A stretch of 64,000 nt of DNA from Glebionis coronaria. Lineage: Eukaryota; Streptophyta; Magnoliopsida; Asterales; Asteraceae. Location of the stretch: assembly GCA_025667525.1 (NCBI GenBank), contig CM046878.1, positions 79,566,196-79,630,195 on the forward strand, given 5' to 3'. The notes under the pieces were generated by a model. It was not told where the DNA came from. It did not search any database and saw only the letters and a program-made list of their open reading frames with translations. The translations under genes were made by a program, and so were the position numbers. This document shows, in pieces, positions 32,645-43,542 of the stretch (the first letter of the stretch is position 1; each line of letters starts with the position of its first letter).

Positions 32645-32942
32645 CTCTCCCGTAGTTTGAAGGGGAGGCTTCCAAACGTACAAGTTGGAATAAAAGGTCT
32701 TCTTATTTTCTTCATCTTCTTTGTTTGTTTGAGCGAAAATATAATTGTATTGGACGATTTAGTTGTTTGCTGTTTGCGGCTTCCTCCTTTGCGTGGCTTG
32801 CTTTGCCTTTAGGTTGGAGCGACATTTTTTTACCAACTATCTTTTATAAATGGCAATGATCTTTGACGGTAAAACAAAGAATAATGATGATGAGAATTTT
32901 TTTTATTGATTGTTAAATCAACATAATAGGAGATATGTTATG

Positions 32943-33298
32943 TGTTATTCCTATATCAATCTATAACACAAGATTCTAGAGAGAGAAAGGGAAGAAAAGT
33001 AGATAGAGAAACAAGAGAGATGGTGGAAGGTTAAACACTTTTAGAGAGAGAAATAAAATGGTAACCAACACCCTCTTCCACACATGGAAGAGGGTATATA
33101 TACCCTTGGCTTTTGGGCCTTGGGTTTAAGTGACTTGGGCCGGGCTTGGCTTTGTCTTGGGATTACGCCCCTATCTTATACAATATTAGCTTAAAGTTCA
33201 AGCCCGGTTTTCCCGGCTAACCTATTACAATACAAGACCATTTACGACTAAGATGACCTATTACATTCTTGTTCGACTATATAAATATAGGGCTAACA
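32943..33298 (-). repeat. 3' LTR of element B
   Basis: This 356-bp LTR runs from TGTTATTCC to GGCTAACA. Relative to the copy at 55,659 there are about 12 substitutions and one indel. Confidence 0.95.
33071..33102 (-). promoter_or_regulatory. TATA box followed by perfect inverted repeat (B, 3' LTR)
   Basis: The minus strand reads TATATATA (33,102-33,095), then CCCTCTTCCA, a 4-nt loop and TGGAAGAGGG (33,094-33,071). Compared with element A, two stem pairs have changed on both sides. In the other LTR (55,786-55,809) one arm has a C-to-T mismatch. Confidence 0.7.
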
Positions 33299-33311
33299 AT
33301 CTCCCCCAATG
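33299..33311 (-). other. Polypurine tract of element B
   Basis: The minus strand CATTGGGGGAGAT lies directly before the 3' LTR. It resembles the polypurine tract of A. Confidence 0.85.
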
Positions 33312-33913
33312 TATCGGTCATCTTAAAAAGCTTAAAAAGCATAAGATGATTGAGTGAATACATTCTTGTAGAGGAGATCTTCCTGCTTTGGTCTTGTATC
33401 ATGGTCTTGATCCTTTCTGTAACGGCTTTGTTCCTTCATGCCTTGTGATCTTTATCTTGAGCCTTTGTCTTTTGACTTAGAGTGCTTGAGATCTTCAGTC
33501 TATTCTTAATAGTTTTCATCTTGTGCTCTTGTGACAAGATGACCTATTACCTTCTTACGTTCTTAAGTATCTTGATTATCGCCATCTTGTGCTCTTGTGA
33601 CTTCTGAATCGACATTGGTTACACAGCTACGCCACCTTCTTGATATGAATCAATATATATAGACACGGATGAAATTGCTTTGAACATTTCACCCTAACTC
33701 GGTAGCGTTTTACCTCCGGTCGGTGAAGACCGTTAGACAGTACTAGATACCATACCTGTGATCGGGTAGATTCGATTAAGAACCTCCTTGACAGGGTTTC
33801 CCGGCGGTAGTAGCCAGTTCTCTTTACTCGACCGTCTCAATGCAGACTACGAACGTAAAGAGTGAATCATAAGGATAAATTATCCGTCTGATTAGAGTCG
33901 TCAATTCAGATTT

Positions 33914-34308
33914 CCTGGAACAAGTTTGATTCTGAATGAATCGCACCATTGTTGCTTTCCAGTTTGTCACAAGCTTGATTCATAGAGAATCTTGCGAGTC
34001 ACCTACCGCAGTGCTATTTGATGTTGACACTGGAAGGATTTCCATTCGTCACTGTGAACACTAAAGAGTGTCACTTTGAATGTTCTGGCAAGATCACATG
34101 GATTTTGCGAAGAAACCTGGAATCAAGTTTGAATCAATTAAGATACCAAACTTAGTTGCATTCCAGTTCTCACAAGTTTGATTCGTGTTGAATCGCACAA
34201 CTTACCTACCATGAGCTTGTTTGATGCTGGCTCAAGCAGGATTTCCATTTTCATTGTGAATCGTATCACTCAAATGTTCTGGAAATATCACAAGGATAAT
34301 GCGTAGGA
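33914..34308 (-). repeat. Internal ~202-bp duplication with hairpins (B)
   Basis: Units begin CCTGGAA at 33,914 and 34,116. Hairpins GATTC...GAATC occur in both units, and GTGA..CACT...AGTGTCAC in unit 1. These sit at the positions of different-sequence hairpins in element A. Confidence 0.65.
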
Positions 34309-35621
34309 CTCGATTGTGTCCTAATGAGATGATAGATAGATCTCGTTTGGCTCTAGACTCAAATAAGTGCATTTTGGTAATCGGAGGCTAGAGCAAACTG
34401 CCACCTTTTCAATATTAACTAACTCGGAGTGAGAAAGTCAATAGATACGTGTTGATCTCCGTGACAATGAGACAAGTTTATTTTGAGAGAAACTCGAATG
34501 ACTAGAGAAGGGTTGTGCATCGCATCATTGGGTCCATGACACTTGTCTTCGATAGATGTGTTAACCTGGTTTCTGCCTAAGTTGCATAGAATATTCATCT
34601 CCTTCAATGCTTACCAACACGTCATCACTAGCACCTTGTTGTGATTGTTCTAGTGCTAGCTTAAGTAATTGGTCCGCATTCAGCTTCATTCAACTCCATA
34701 TTCCCTAAGGACAACTATTTCTAGCTATGGAATGTCCTTGGGTAGATCCCTCCGGTTCTGGTTGGATCATAGGACTTAGTTTCCTATCATAAACCACCTT
34801 TTGACTCCATCGTTCCGTCGTGGATAGTAGGTTGTTTTGGGTATAGATCGTGACCATAAACCATTGAAAACCATTCAAAGTGTTTGATAAAAATCAAAAC
34901 TTTAACAATTTGAAAGTTTTATATTTCCGAAAAGCTCCCCCTACACACATGCATCGATATACGAAATAGTTTAGCATGTGAAGGAAAGAGTTGCACTTGA
35001 GTCTTTAAGATCACATGTTACGATATATTACATTTTAATCACATTTTCTCCGCCTATCTCTAATATAAAAATATCATATTAGAGATACCAATTAATGAAT
35101 ATATGACAATTTCTGAAAACCGATTAGGAGAGAAACATGTGTGCACGTATGAATATGGAACATTAAGTCGGGTTGGTCCCCCTCAACAATATATGTGTGT
35201 CTTGAAACAAAAATTTGACAAAATTTTGGAAAAACGACACCACAAAATATGTTGAGGTACGGAGTTGAGATGCCTTATCTGATATAATATATTACATATG
35301 ACAGTTTTAAACCATTTTCAGAATGTGTAGGATACATAAAATATAACAATTTTAGAGATGTACCAAACAACATTAAAGGCTTGATGTTAAAACGCTCCCC
35401 CTCAAAAATTGATCAAAATAACATATGACAATTTTGAGATATAAAAACCACATTATGAGGAAGGGAGTGTTGAACACACAATTTTGAAAGATTTAGAAAA
35501 ACCTTTTGAGAAATTCTTGAAAAATCGTGTTCAACGGTTTTAAAATAAACATGATAGAAGACTTCTCTTCTATTGCTTAGGGAAAGCGCCCTGAACCGTA
35601 CACTTCCCTTTCCGGTCTGTT

Positions 35622-35918
35622 TTTCATGAGCTCAAAACATTGACTGTTTTGTGACTAGCTCATGACCGAGAAAGATAAATTTCCCGTTGTGAAGGATAGG
35701 TTATCATCCGTGATAAACTTTCCTTAAGTTGAAGTTCGAGGTCTAAGCTGACATTTACTTAGAAATCGTTTTTCATGAACTTAAAAACTTTGAATGTTTT
35801 TATAGGAAGCTCATAGCCGAGAAATATTAATTTCTCTTTGAGAAGGATAAGTTATTGTCCGTGATAAACTTTCCTTATTTGAGGTCCGAGTCCTAAGCTG
35901 TGATGTGCTTAGAAGTCA
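35622..35918. repeat. ~150-bp tandem duplication beyond the Pol stop
   Basis: Two diverged copies, about 35,622-35,770 and 35,771-35,918, share TTTTTCATGA, CCGAGAAA, GTGATAAACTTTCCTTA and CCTAAGCTG-type blocks. They lie between Pol and the shared 3' module. Confidence 0.65.
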
Positions 35919-35932
35919 TTATGAGAGAAAAA

Positions 35933-36718
35933 TCAAGCAGCTTCATTTGCCAAAACCTCCAAGTCTTCTGGAGTCATATACTTCATACCAAGACGGCCAA
36001 CGAGATACTGAACCCTATTTTGGGATAGGGCTTTAGTAAACAAGTCTGGTATCTGGTACTCAGTTCTGACAAAGTATAATTCCACGATACCATGTTCCAC
36101 TTGTTCCTTGATGAAGTGATATCTAACTGCGATGTGCTTGGTACGGGAGTGTTGAACCGGATTGCAAGAGATGGCTATGGCCGACTTTGAGTCATAATAC
36201 ATAGGTATTTTATCAAAGTGGAAGCCATAATCCGTGAGTTGAGTTCTCATCCAGAGGACTTGAGCACAACACACGGATAGAGCCACATATTCTGCTTCAG
36301 CTGATGAAAGCGAAGTACAATCCTGCTTCTTTGACGACCAGCTCACAAGCTTGTCTTCCCCTAGAAATTGTACGCTACCAGAAGTGTTTTTTTGACTGTC
36401 AAGGCAACCTGCGTGATCAGAATCTGAAAAGGCTGTTAGATGAAAACCGGTTCCCTTTGGATACCAGAGTCCCATGTGAATGGTATTCTTAAGGTACCGA
36501 AAGATCCGTTTAACCTCTTTGAGGTGCTTTTGAGTAGGTCCGGCTTGATATCGTGCACAATAGCATGTGGCATGATGAATATCAGGCCTGCTGGCTGTGA
36601 GGTACATAAGTGACCCCATCATACTGCGATATCGCGTTTGATCTACGGGATATGAGTACAAGTCAGCGTCTAGGGATTTGGTCGACAATGGTGTACCAAC
36701 GCGAGCACATGAGGTCAT
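35933..36718 (-). pseudogene. Copia RT end and RNase H (element B), 3' of insertion D
   Basis: This 261-residue frame carries the end of RT ([12 protein letters not shown]), RNase H motifs ([29 protein letters not shown]) and a normal C-terminus (LGMKYMTPEDLEVLANE). Its first codons lie in the CATAC duplication, and the frame matches the end of the RT fragment at 48,036-48,620, so the two halves were one gene before the Gypsy insertion. The reading itself is intact. Confidence 0.9.
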
Positions 36719-37062
36719 ACTAATACTTAGCTTTTGAGGCCTTGTATAAAATCTTATCGTCCGAATCTTTTCGAATTGAAAACCGGTCTTAAGTGCGACT
36801 CAATTGTCTTTTGGTGAATCAAGAGAATGGTTTGGTTTGTTTTAAACTATTAGCAAGTAATTAAAGTGTCGATGATGTAAAGTGGAAGTTAAAAGATTAA
36901 TATTAAAATGACAAGTAAAATAAATGCGTGGAGACTTAAAGGTGACAATGAAAAAGTACTAACACACTTAATAAAAACTAACACTTAGAAAATTACTAAA
37001 ACGAAAGTAAAGTCGGAGCATCAAACAAGTGCAACAATAGGAATGGGCCCAAAATGAGTCCC

Positions 37063-37462
37063 GATCGGAATGTTTTCCGATCGGTTGATCGGAAAGTGGG
37101 TGGACAGTGATCGGAATGATGGACGAAGGCTACTAATCGGAATGATACACAAAAGTATAAATCGGAATGCACAACGAGACCTTGATCGGAATATTAAGCT
37201 AGCTATCAATCGGAAAGTTCAGAAAACACTCCAATCGGAATGTTGCAAAGTGATACCGTCGGAATACTTGGAGTAGTTCAAATCGGAATAGGCAAACAAT
37301 GGACCAATCGGAAAGGACAAACCCTAATCCGATTGGGTCAATCGGAATGTTGAAGTGCAGTGCCGTCGGAATATAGACCAATCGGAAAGGGTGTTGGTAC
37401 CTTTTCCTAAAATGGTGGAAATCGGTTAGGGAGGTGCTCAGTCGGAAAACCCGATCGGAAAG
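37063..37462. repeat. Motif array D (3' LTR): ATCGGAA(T/A)
   Basis: About 14 ATCGGAA copies and three GTCGGAA copies occur in 400 bp, with some inverse copies (TTCCGATCGG is palindromic). Spacing is irregular, about 12-35 bp. The apparent open frames across it on both strands are by-products of the repeats. Confidence 0.9.
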
Positions 37463-38015
37463 GGGATTTAATACCCTTCCGAAAATAATGGGATTCGAGC
37501 AAAAAGCTAGGAAATAAGCTATTAGATCGAGCTTATTCCCAAAACTAAATCGAATCAACTAAATGGAATCAAATAAGCACTCTAATCAACTTATAAACTC
37601 GAAATCAAACAACTTTTTAGTTTAAACAATAAAAACATAAACTTTTTAATAATAAATTTTGTAAGAAAGATAAGATAATCATAAAAATAAGCCAATAAGC
37701 ACAAAAGTCTTAAAGCTTAATCAAATGAAAACTTATAAGATGATCAAAAGATTAACTTTTAAGCATGAAATCAATTAGAACAACACGGATCTTATGATAT
37801 ACGCACCAAAATCAATCTTAAATCAAAGAAAAGTAGAATGAGATTAAGAGATAAAAGCTTAAAAAGAACTTGATTAATAAAAATAAGCAATACAAAGATG
37901 TTTAATCTTGAGAGATTAAAAGATAAAGATGAACTAGTGAGAGAATGTTTAAGACTTTCTCTCTCTAAAAACTAGAGAAAACTAAAAAGTGAAAAATTAA
38001 CTAAAAACTCTAACT

Positions 38016-38049
38016 ACCCTCCTAATGACTATTAGGAGGGTATTTATAG
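38016..38049 (-). promoter_or_regulatory. TATA box followed by 11-bp inverted repeat (D LTR)
   Basis: The minus strand CTATAAATA (38,049-38,041) runs into ACCCTCCTAAT, a 4-nt loop and ATTAGGAGGGT (38,041-38,016), a perfect 11-bp stem. The same arrangement is at 47,574-47,607 in the 5' LTR. Confidence 0.7.
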
Positions 38050-38478
38050 GGAAGGTGGAAGGAGTGCATGTGTTGCATCTTCTTTCTTGCTTTCTTCACG
38101 TTTTCTCGACTCGACTTTAATTCTTCGTCTTTGTCGTCTCGGGATTTGAACTTGTCTTTTAATTTTCTTCTTCTATTACTTAAGTTCTTCGACTTCGTAA
38201 AACTTCCGTCTTTTGACTTTTTCTTCGATAAATCTTCAGAATAGGCCTTGGACTTCCGTTCTTTTTGCGCTCTTGATCTTTTGACTTCGTCTTTTCCCGT
38301 TTTCTTCGATAAAAGCCCGTGAAAGCCCGTGTTTTCTTCCTTTTTCATATTTTGATCCTAAAACACAATAAAAACACAAACCACGCATAATTCCGACTTT
38401 TACGACATAAATCACACGTTTTGGTCTTGTTATTATTGGAAATAAGTGGTAAAAGGATAAGTGTTTTCATACTTATTA

Positions 38479-40506
38479 AATCCCCTATACTTGACCATTG
38501 CAATGCCCTCATGCAATGCATTAATTTTAAAGCACGGTTTACATTTTCCATCATAAATAACCCACCTTGGCCTTTATTAAATACTAAACATACAAGATAG
38601 AAATAAGTAAAGAGATTAAAAACTTACATTGGGTTTTGGCGGTCATGAACGTTTATCATCCTCAAGTTTCACGTTCCCCATACCAAGCTTAAAAACGAGA
38701 TCATTGTTATTATAAGTTAGCAAACTATCACGAACTCATGTGGGCCAATTATTCACTTAGACTCCCTTATTCCTAGGTGTATCTCTTATATTTTATTTTT
38801 GTCTTGAATGATCACGAGGATGCATTGTTTGACTTATTTCGATAGTTATTTAGTCCGAAAATAAGGTGAACGATTTAATCAATAGTTAACTAAAGGACCA
38901 AATCTTTTAAAACTGCTTCTCGGGATATCAAAAAGTTCATATCTTGGCATAACTTGGTTCGCGATTTGAGACCTTTCTCGGGCCGATATTTGGCAGCGAC
39001 TTCATACTTCGAATCTTCGAGAGACGTTCTTGAAATTATGGTCTTCTCTTTATAATAGGAATTTCTTCACTTGAAGTTTTTGAGAGATTCTTCGTCTTTG
39101 GACCACGACTTCTTCATTTTTCTCCAATCTTTATTTTGGACTTTGATATACAACGATCCGCCTCCTTTTAGGACTTGGATCTATTTATCCTCATACCTTG
39201 TTAGGGTCTTTTCGGATAGACTTCTCCATGACTTTTGGGGAGTTCTTGCTTTTCGTCGTGTGTCTCGATCCTTCATATTGATTTTCGATAAATGATTCTT
39301 CACATCACTTTTGGATCTTTAGCAACAAAATGTAGCCCTCATGCCTTGTTAGGGCCTTTTCGGACTCGCCGATCTTCGCGCCCCGCTTCATAAGTTATGT
39401 CTTGGCTATGAACTCTCGTCATTACCGAGCAACTTTTAAACGATCTGGGGCTAGAAGCTAAGTAACCTTTTAAATTATACAACCTTATTTATTAGCAGAT
39501 AGATTTATTAACAAGCGGAGGGAGAATAGGCTCATAATTAACTCACATAAATTCACGAAAGAATACCAAACTTATAATTGACTCTATCATCTCTCGTTCT
39601 CCACAGTTTAAAATCTCAAGGAATGAGACTCGTGGATGCTTAGCCTATTAAATCAAAGTTTTGGGTTTTCGAGTCGCCTATAGGATCTTGCAAATTCTTA
39701 GACTTTTTCAAGTTTAGAAATCGCGTTTTAAATTTTCCTTGATAAACGACTCTCTAGGATCAATTATAGGAACTTGCGAAAAGTTCTTGTTCTTAACCCG
39801 TGAGAGTTAAGACTTTCGCGTTTTATAGCTCCCTATATAATAGCCTAGCAAAACTTGACTTAAACACGTTAAGGATACTAGCTAGAGTAAACTTAGGTAA
39901 GTAAACTCGGGTTGAGTCAAAATGTTCACGACTAAGAAAAATCTAAAACCACTTTATTAAAAATTTATTCTAGCAAAGGAAACATAACAAAGGCAAATAC
40001 AACTATACAACTAGGCCAAAATAGATTAAAAATTTTGAAAAATGTCGAAAAATCAAATTTTCCGGTTGAAATGAGGGCAAATTCATGGAAAAGACCACTT
40101 ACTTCGATAGAAGTCCCCCCTACACTTGAGATAAACATTGTCCTCAATGTTTAAGCATGTGGGAGTAAACTCCCCTACACTTAGGACATTGTGCACGTTG
40201 TTTAAATCTTGCTAAGGAAAGGACAACTAAAGTGAATTCAATATGAACATATAGAATATGAAATATTGAATCACAAGAGTTTAGGATAGAACCGGGAAGA
40301 TGGGAACACGGTATCACGGTTCGTCAAAAGTCATCAAGATGCTCTCTGAAGGTTAAATCCCTGCACATCACAAGAAACAAGACAACAAACATATGCAGGG
40401 ATCCCCCCTACACTTATTATGAAAGCAGTAAAGGATAGAACACGGGTTGCCTCCCGAGAAGCGCTTGTTTTTGTTCACCGAGTCATGAGCCTGACTCGAC
40501 CCAATT
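38479..40506 (-). other. 3' noncoding region of element D
   Basis: No ORF of note. Near its integrase-proximal end the minus strand has an ACATTG-AGGA-CAATGT hairpin (40,135-40,150) beside AAGTGTAGGGG(G) repeats at about 40,119-40,190. I recall this combination in Athila-type elements. A purine tract, TATAGGGGATT, precedes the LTR. Confidence 0.6.
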
Positions 40507-41379
40507 TTAGTTCATGGGGAACGTGGTGAGGGATGGAATCATCTCCTGAGAGATGTCCTCACCAAAGTACAACTTCAAACGCTGGCCATTCACCTTGAAA
40601 TTGGGCCCATTCGGCTGAGAAAGCTCAATGGTCCCATACGGAAAGACTTTGGCGACGGTGAATGGACCAGTCCAGCGGCTCTTCAACTTGCCAGAGAAGA
40701 TCTTCAACCGAGAGTTAAAAAGTAAGACTTGATCACCAACGTGGAACTCTCGGTTCTTGATTTTAGCATCGTGGATCCTCTTCGTCTTCTCCTTGTAGAT
40801 CAGCGAGTTCTCATAAGCTTCATTCCTCAGTTCATTTAACTCGTTGAGTTGAACCTTGCGATGATCACCGGCTTTAATGATGTCGAAGTTAGCCCACTTC
40901 AAGGCCCAGTGCGCCTTATGTTCCAGCTCGATGGGTAGGTGGCAGGCTTTCCCGTACACAAGACGATAAGGTGTAAAACCGATCGGGGTCTTGTAAGCAG
41001 TACGGAAAGCCCACAGAGCATCATCTAACTTATCGGCCCACGCGGCACGATGCTCTCCCACAGTACGCTCCAAAATTCTCTTCAAGCCACGATTGGAAAT
41101 TTCGGCTTGCCCATTGGTTTGGGGATGATAGGCGGTGGAAAGACGGTGGTTGACACCATACTTTGCCATGACTCGTGCAAATTGATCGTTGCAAAAATGA
41201 GTCCCGCGATCACTGATGATAGCACGAGGAACGCCAAATCGAGCGAAAAGCTGCTTCAAAAAGTTCACAACCACCCTCGCATCATTCGTAGGAAGAGCCT
41301 TAGCTTCAACCCTTTTAGAGACGTAGTCGACAGCGACGAGGATGTACTTGTTCCCTTTGGATGATGGAAATGGCCCCAT
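40507..41379 (-). CDS. Gypsy integrase core and C-terminal domain (element D)
   Basis: This 290-residue frame starts within the integrase core. The second catalytic Asp is in ISDRGTHFC and the Glu in [15 protein letters not shown], followed by the conserved [16 protein letters not shown] stretch and a C-terminal domain with [20 protein letters not shown]. It inserts element cDNA into the genome. It is in the same frame as the upstream RT ORF and separated only by a TAG at about 41,413-41,415, best explained by a C-to-T change. The first catalytic Asp lies in the few codons upstream of the listed start. Confidence 0.9.
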   Translation of the reverse strand: MGPFPSSKGNKYILVAVDYVSKRVEAKALPTNDARVVVNFLKQLFARFGVPRAIISDRGTHFCNDQFARVMAKYGVNHRLSTAYHPQTNGQAEISNRGLKRILERTVGEHRAAWADKLDDALWAFRTAYKTPIGFTPYRLVYGKACHLPIELEHKAHWALKWANFDIIKAGDHRKVQLNELNELRNEAYENSLIYKEKTKRIHDAKIKNREFHVGDQVLLFNSRLKIFSGKLKSRWTGPFTVAKVFPYGTIELSQPNGPNFKVNGQRLKLYFGEDISQEMIPSLTTFPMN

Positions 41380-41415
41380 AAAGTCGATGCCCCATACGTC
41401 AAAGATTTCACATTC

Positions 41416-43212
41416 CTATATGAAATTTTGAGGCATCTCATCCTTATGTGTGATCTTGCCTTGACGTTGGCAAGCATCACAATGCTTAACCATTTCGTGA
41501 GCGTCACGATAAATGGTGGGCCAGTAGAATCCAGAATCAAACACTTTCTTAGCGGTGTAGTTGGGACCAAAGTGACCACCGGTGGGTCCTTTGTGGCAAG
41601 CTTGGAGGATGTCAAAAGCTGCCAGTCCGTCAACACATCGACGAATGATCAGATCAGCACACTGTTTGAATAGATAAGGGTCATCCCAAAAGTAAGTCTT
41701 AACATCATTCAAGAACTTCTTCTTTTGTTGGGATGTTAACCCTTGGATGAGAATACCACCCGCTAAGTAGTTTGCAATGTCCGCAAACCACGGGGTGCCA
41801 TCAAGATTGGGATTTATAGACATTAAGGTCTCAAGGGGGAAAGAGTCATTGATCTCTTTGTTCGGATGATCCCCCTGATATGGATCCTCAAGTCGACTCA
41901 GATGATCCGCGGCCAGGTTTTCGGCTCCCTTCTTGTCACGAATTTCAATGTTGAATTCTTGAAGGAGTAAAACCCAGCGAAGAAGTCTTGGCTTAGCATC
42001 ATGCTTTGTCATCAAGTACTTCAACGCGGAATGGTCCGTGTATACGATGGTGGTGGATAAAACAAGATAGGGGCGAAATTTCTCAAAAGCATAGACAACA
42101 GCTAAAAGCTCTTTTTCGGTTGTCGTATAATGCAATTGAGCCCCTGTCATTGTTTTGCTAGCATAGTGGATTGGTTGGAAGTGTTTATTCACTCGTTGAC
42201 CCAGAACCGCACCAATAGCAAAGTCGCTAGCATCGCACATCAATTCAAAAGGCAGCTCCCAATTAGGGGTAACCAAGACCGGTGCCTTAGTTAGCTTATC
42301 TTTGAGAAGATTGAAGGCTTCGAGACACTCTTTAGAAAAGATAAAAGGAGTATCCTTTTCCAAGAGGTGGGTCATCGGGCGAGCGATTTTAGAGAAATCC
42401 TGAATGAATCTACGATAGAAGCCCGCGTGACCCAGAAAACTTCTCACACCCTTCACGGTTGAAGGTGGAGGTAATTTGGCTATGACATCTACTTTAGCAC
42501 GGTCGACTTCAAGACCGGCTTTTGAGATTTTGTGTCCTAGCACAATGCCTTCTTTTACCATAAAATGGCATTTTTCCCAATTCAGAACAAGGCGAGTGTC
42601 TTCGCACCGCTTAAGCATACGTTCCAAATTGGCAAGGCAAGAAGAGAAGGAATCCCCAAAGATCGAGAAATCATCCATGAAGACTTCCATGGTTTGCTCA
42701 ACCATGTCATGGAAGATAGCCAACATGCACCTTTGGAAAGTCCCGGGGGCATTGCATAAGCCAAAAGGCATTCGTTTATAAGCAAAGGTGCCATAGGGAC
42801 AAGTGAATGTTGTCTTCTCTTGATCTTGGGGATCGATGGGTATTTGGAAATAACCCGAGAAACCATCCAGAAAGCAGTAATATTCATTACCCGCTAAACG
42901 TTCAAGCATTTGGTCCATAAAAGGTAGAGGGAAATGATCCTTTCTCGTGGCATCATTGAGTTTGCGGTAGTCTATACAAACTCTCCACCCAGTAACGAGA
43001 CGGGTAGGAATTAACTCGTTGTTTGCATTGGGCACAACGGTGATTCCGCCTTTCTTAGGCACACAATGGACTGGACTAACCCATGGTGAATCCGAAATAG
43101 GGTAAATCATACCCGCATCAAGAAGTTTGATAACCTCTTTTTTGATGACTTCATGGATTTTAGGATTCACCCTTCGTTGACTTTGAATTGTGGGCTTAAA
43201 GTCGTCCTCCAT
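41416..43212 (-). CDS. Gypsy reverse transcriptase-RNase H-integrase N-terminus (element D)
   Basis: This is a 598-residue frame. RT spans about residues 20-230, with [12 protein letters not shown], the catalytic [10 protein letters not shown] and the primer-grip region [12 protein letters not shown]. RNase H follows with [14 protein letters not shown] and [10 protein letters not shown]. The integrase zinc domain ([11 protein letters not shown], then CDACQRQGK) ends it. The closeness of the RT to Athila-type Gypsy proteins is from memory of the family. Upstream the frame continues open toward a TGA at about 43,277, beyond which sits the protease-RT linker. Confidence 0.93.
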   Translation of the reverse strand: MEDDFKPTIQSQRRVNPKIHEVIKKEVIKLLDAGMIYPISDSPWVSPVHCVPKKGGITVVPNANNELIPTRLVTGWRVCIDYRKLNDATRKDHFPLPFMDQMLERLAGNEYYCFLDGFSGYFQIPIDPQDQEKTTFTCPYGTFAYKRMPFGLCNAPGTFQRCMLAIFHDMVEQTMEVFMDDFSIFGDSFSSCLANLERMLKRCEDTRLVLNWEKCHFMVKEGIVLGHKISKAGLEVDRAKVDVIAKLPPPSTVKGVRSFLGHAGFYRRFIQDFSKIARPMTHLLEKDTPFIFSKECLEAFNLLKDKLTKAPVLVTPNWELPFELMCDASDFAIGAVLGQRVNKHFQPIHYASKTMTGAQLHYTTTEKELLAVVYAFEKFRPYLVLSTTIVYTDHSALKYLMTKHDAKPRLLRWVLLLQEFNIEIRDKKGAENLAADHLSRLEDPYQGDHPNKEINDSFPLETLMSINPNLDGTPWFADIANYLAGGILIQGLTSQQKKKFLNDVKTYFWDDPYLFKQCADLIIRRCVDGLAAFDILQACHKGPTGGHFGPNYTAKKVFDSGFYWPTIYRDAHEMVKHCDACQRQGKITHKDEMPQNFI

Positions 43213-43278
43213 GAGAATTTTATGTGTGCAAAAGTGAGGATCAATTCCACAGATGTCGGAGATTTTCCAAGCGATAGC

Positions 43279-43536
43279 TCATTTATGCTTCTTCAAAACA
43301 GCGACAAGTCGGGCTTTTTCGTCTTCCTTCAGATCCTTTGCGATGATGACCGGTAGCTTCTCGTCGTCTTCCAGAAAAACGTACTCAAGATGAGGAGGTA
43401 GGTCCTTAAGCTCGAGAGTAAGAGGATCCTCAATAGATGGTGAAACTAACGATGGATCATCATTAGGCACCTCTTTAGGAGCAGGAGGAGAGAGGACCCA
43501 AGCTAGCTTCGAAATCATCCAAGTCACTTTCTCCAA
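43279..43536 (-). pseudogene. Protease-RT linker (element D)
   Basis: This 85-residue frame with PPHLEYVFLEDDEKLPVIIA and LKEDEKARLVAVLKKHK is the usual segment before Athila-type RT. A TGA directly after it (about 43,276-43,278) separates it from RT in the same frame. Homologues I recall carry Arg there, so a CGA-to-TGA change is likely. Confidence 0.8.
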
Positions 43537-43542
43537 AAGGAG

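Larger units (their letters stand above)
33312..35932 (-). other. 3' noncoding region of element B
   Basis: No coding frame. About 33,664-34,860 is shared with the 3' region of element A, including the hairpin-bearing duplication. Farther upstream (35,622-35,918) lies a separate duplication near the Pol end. Confidence 0.6.
36721..38478 (-). repeat. 3' LTR of element D
   Basis: This 1758-bp LTR contains a motif array (37,063-37,462), a TATA box with hairpin (38,016-38,049) and long AT-rich stretches. About a dozen differences separate it from the other LTR. Several turn CG into CA or TA inside the motif array. Confidence 0.95.
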
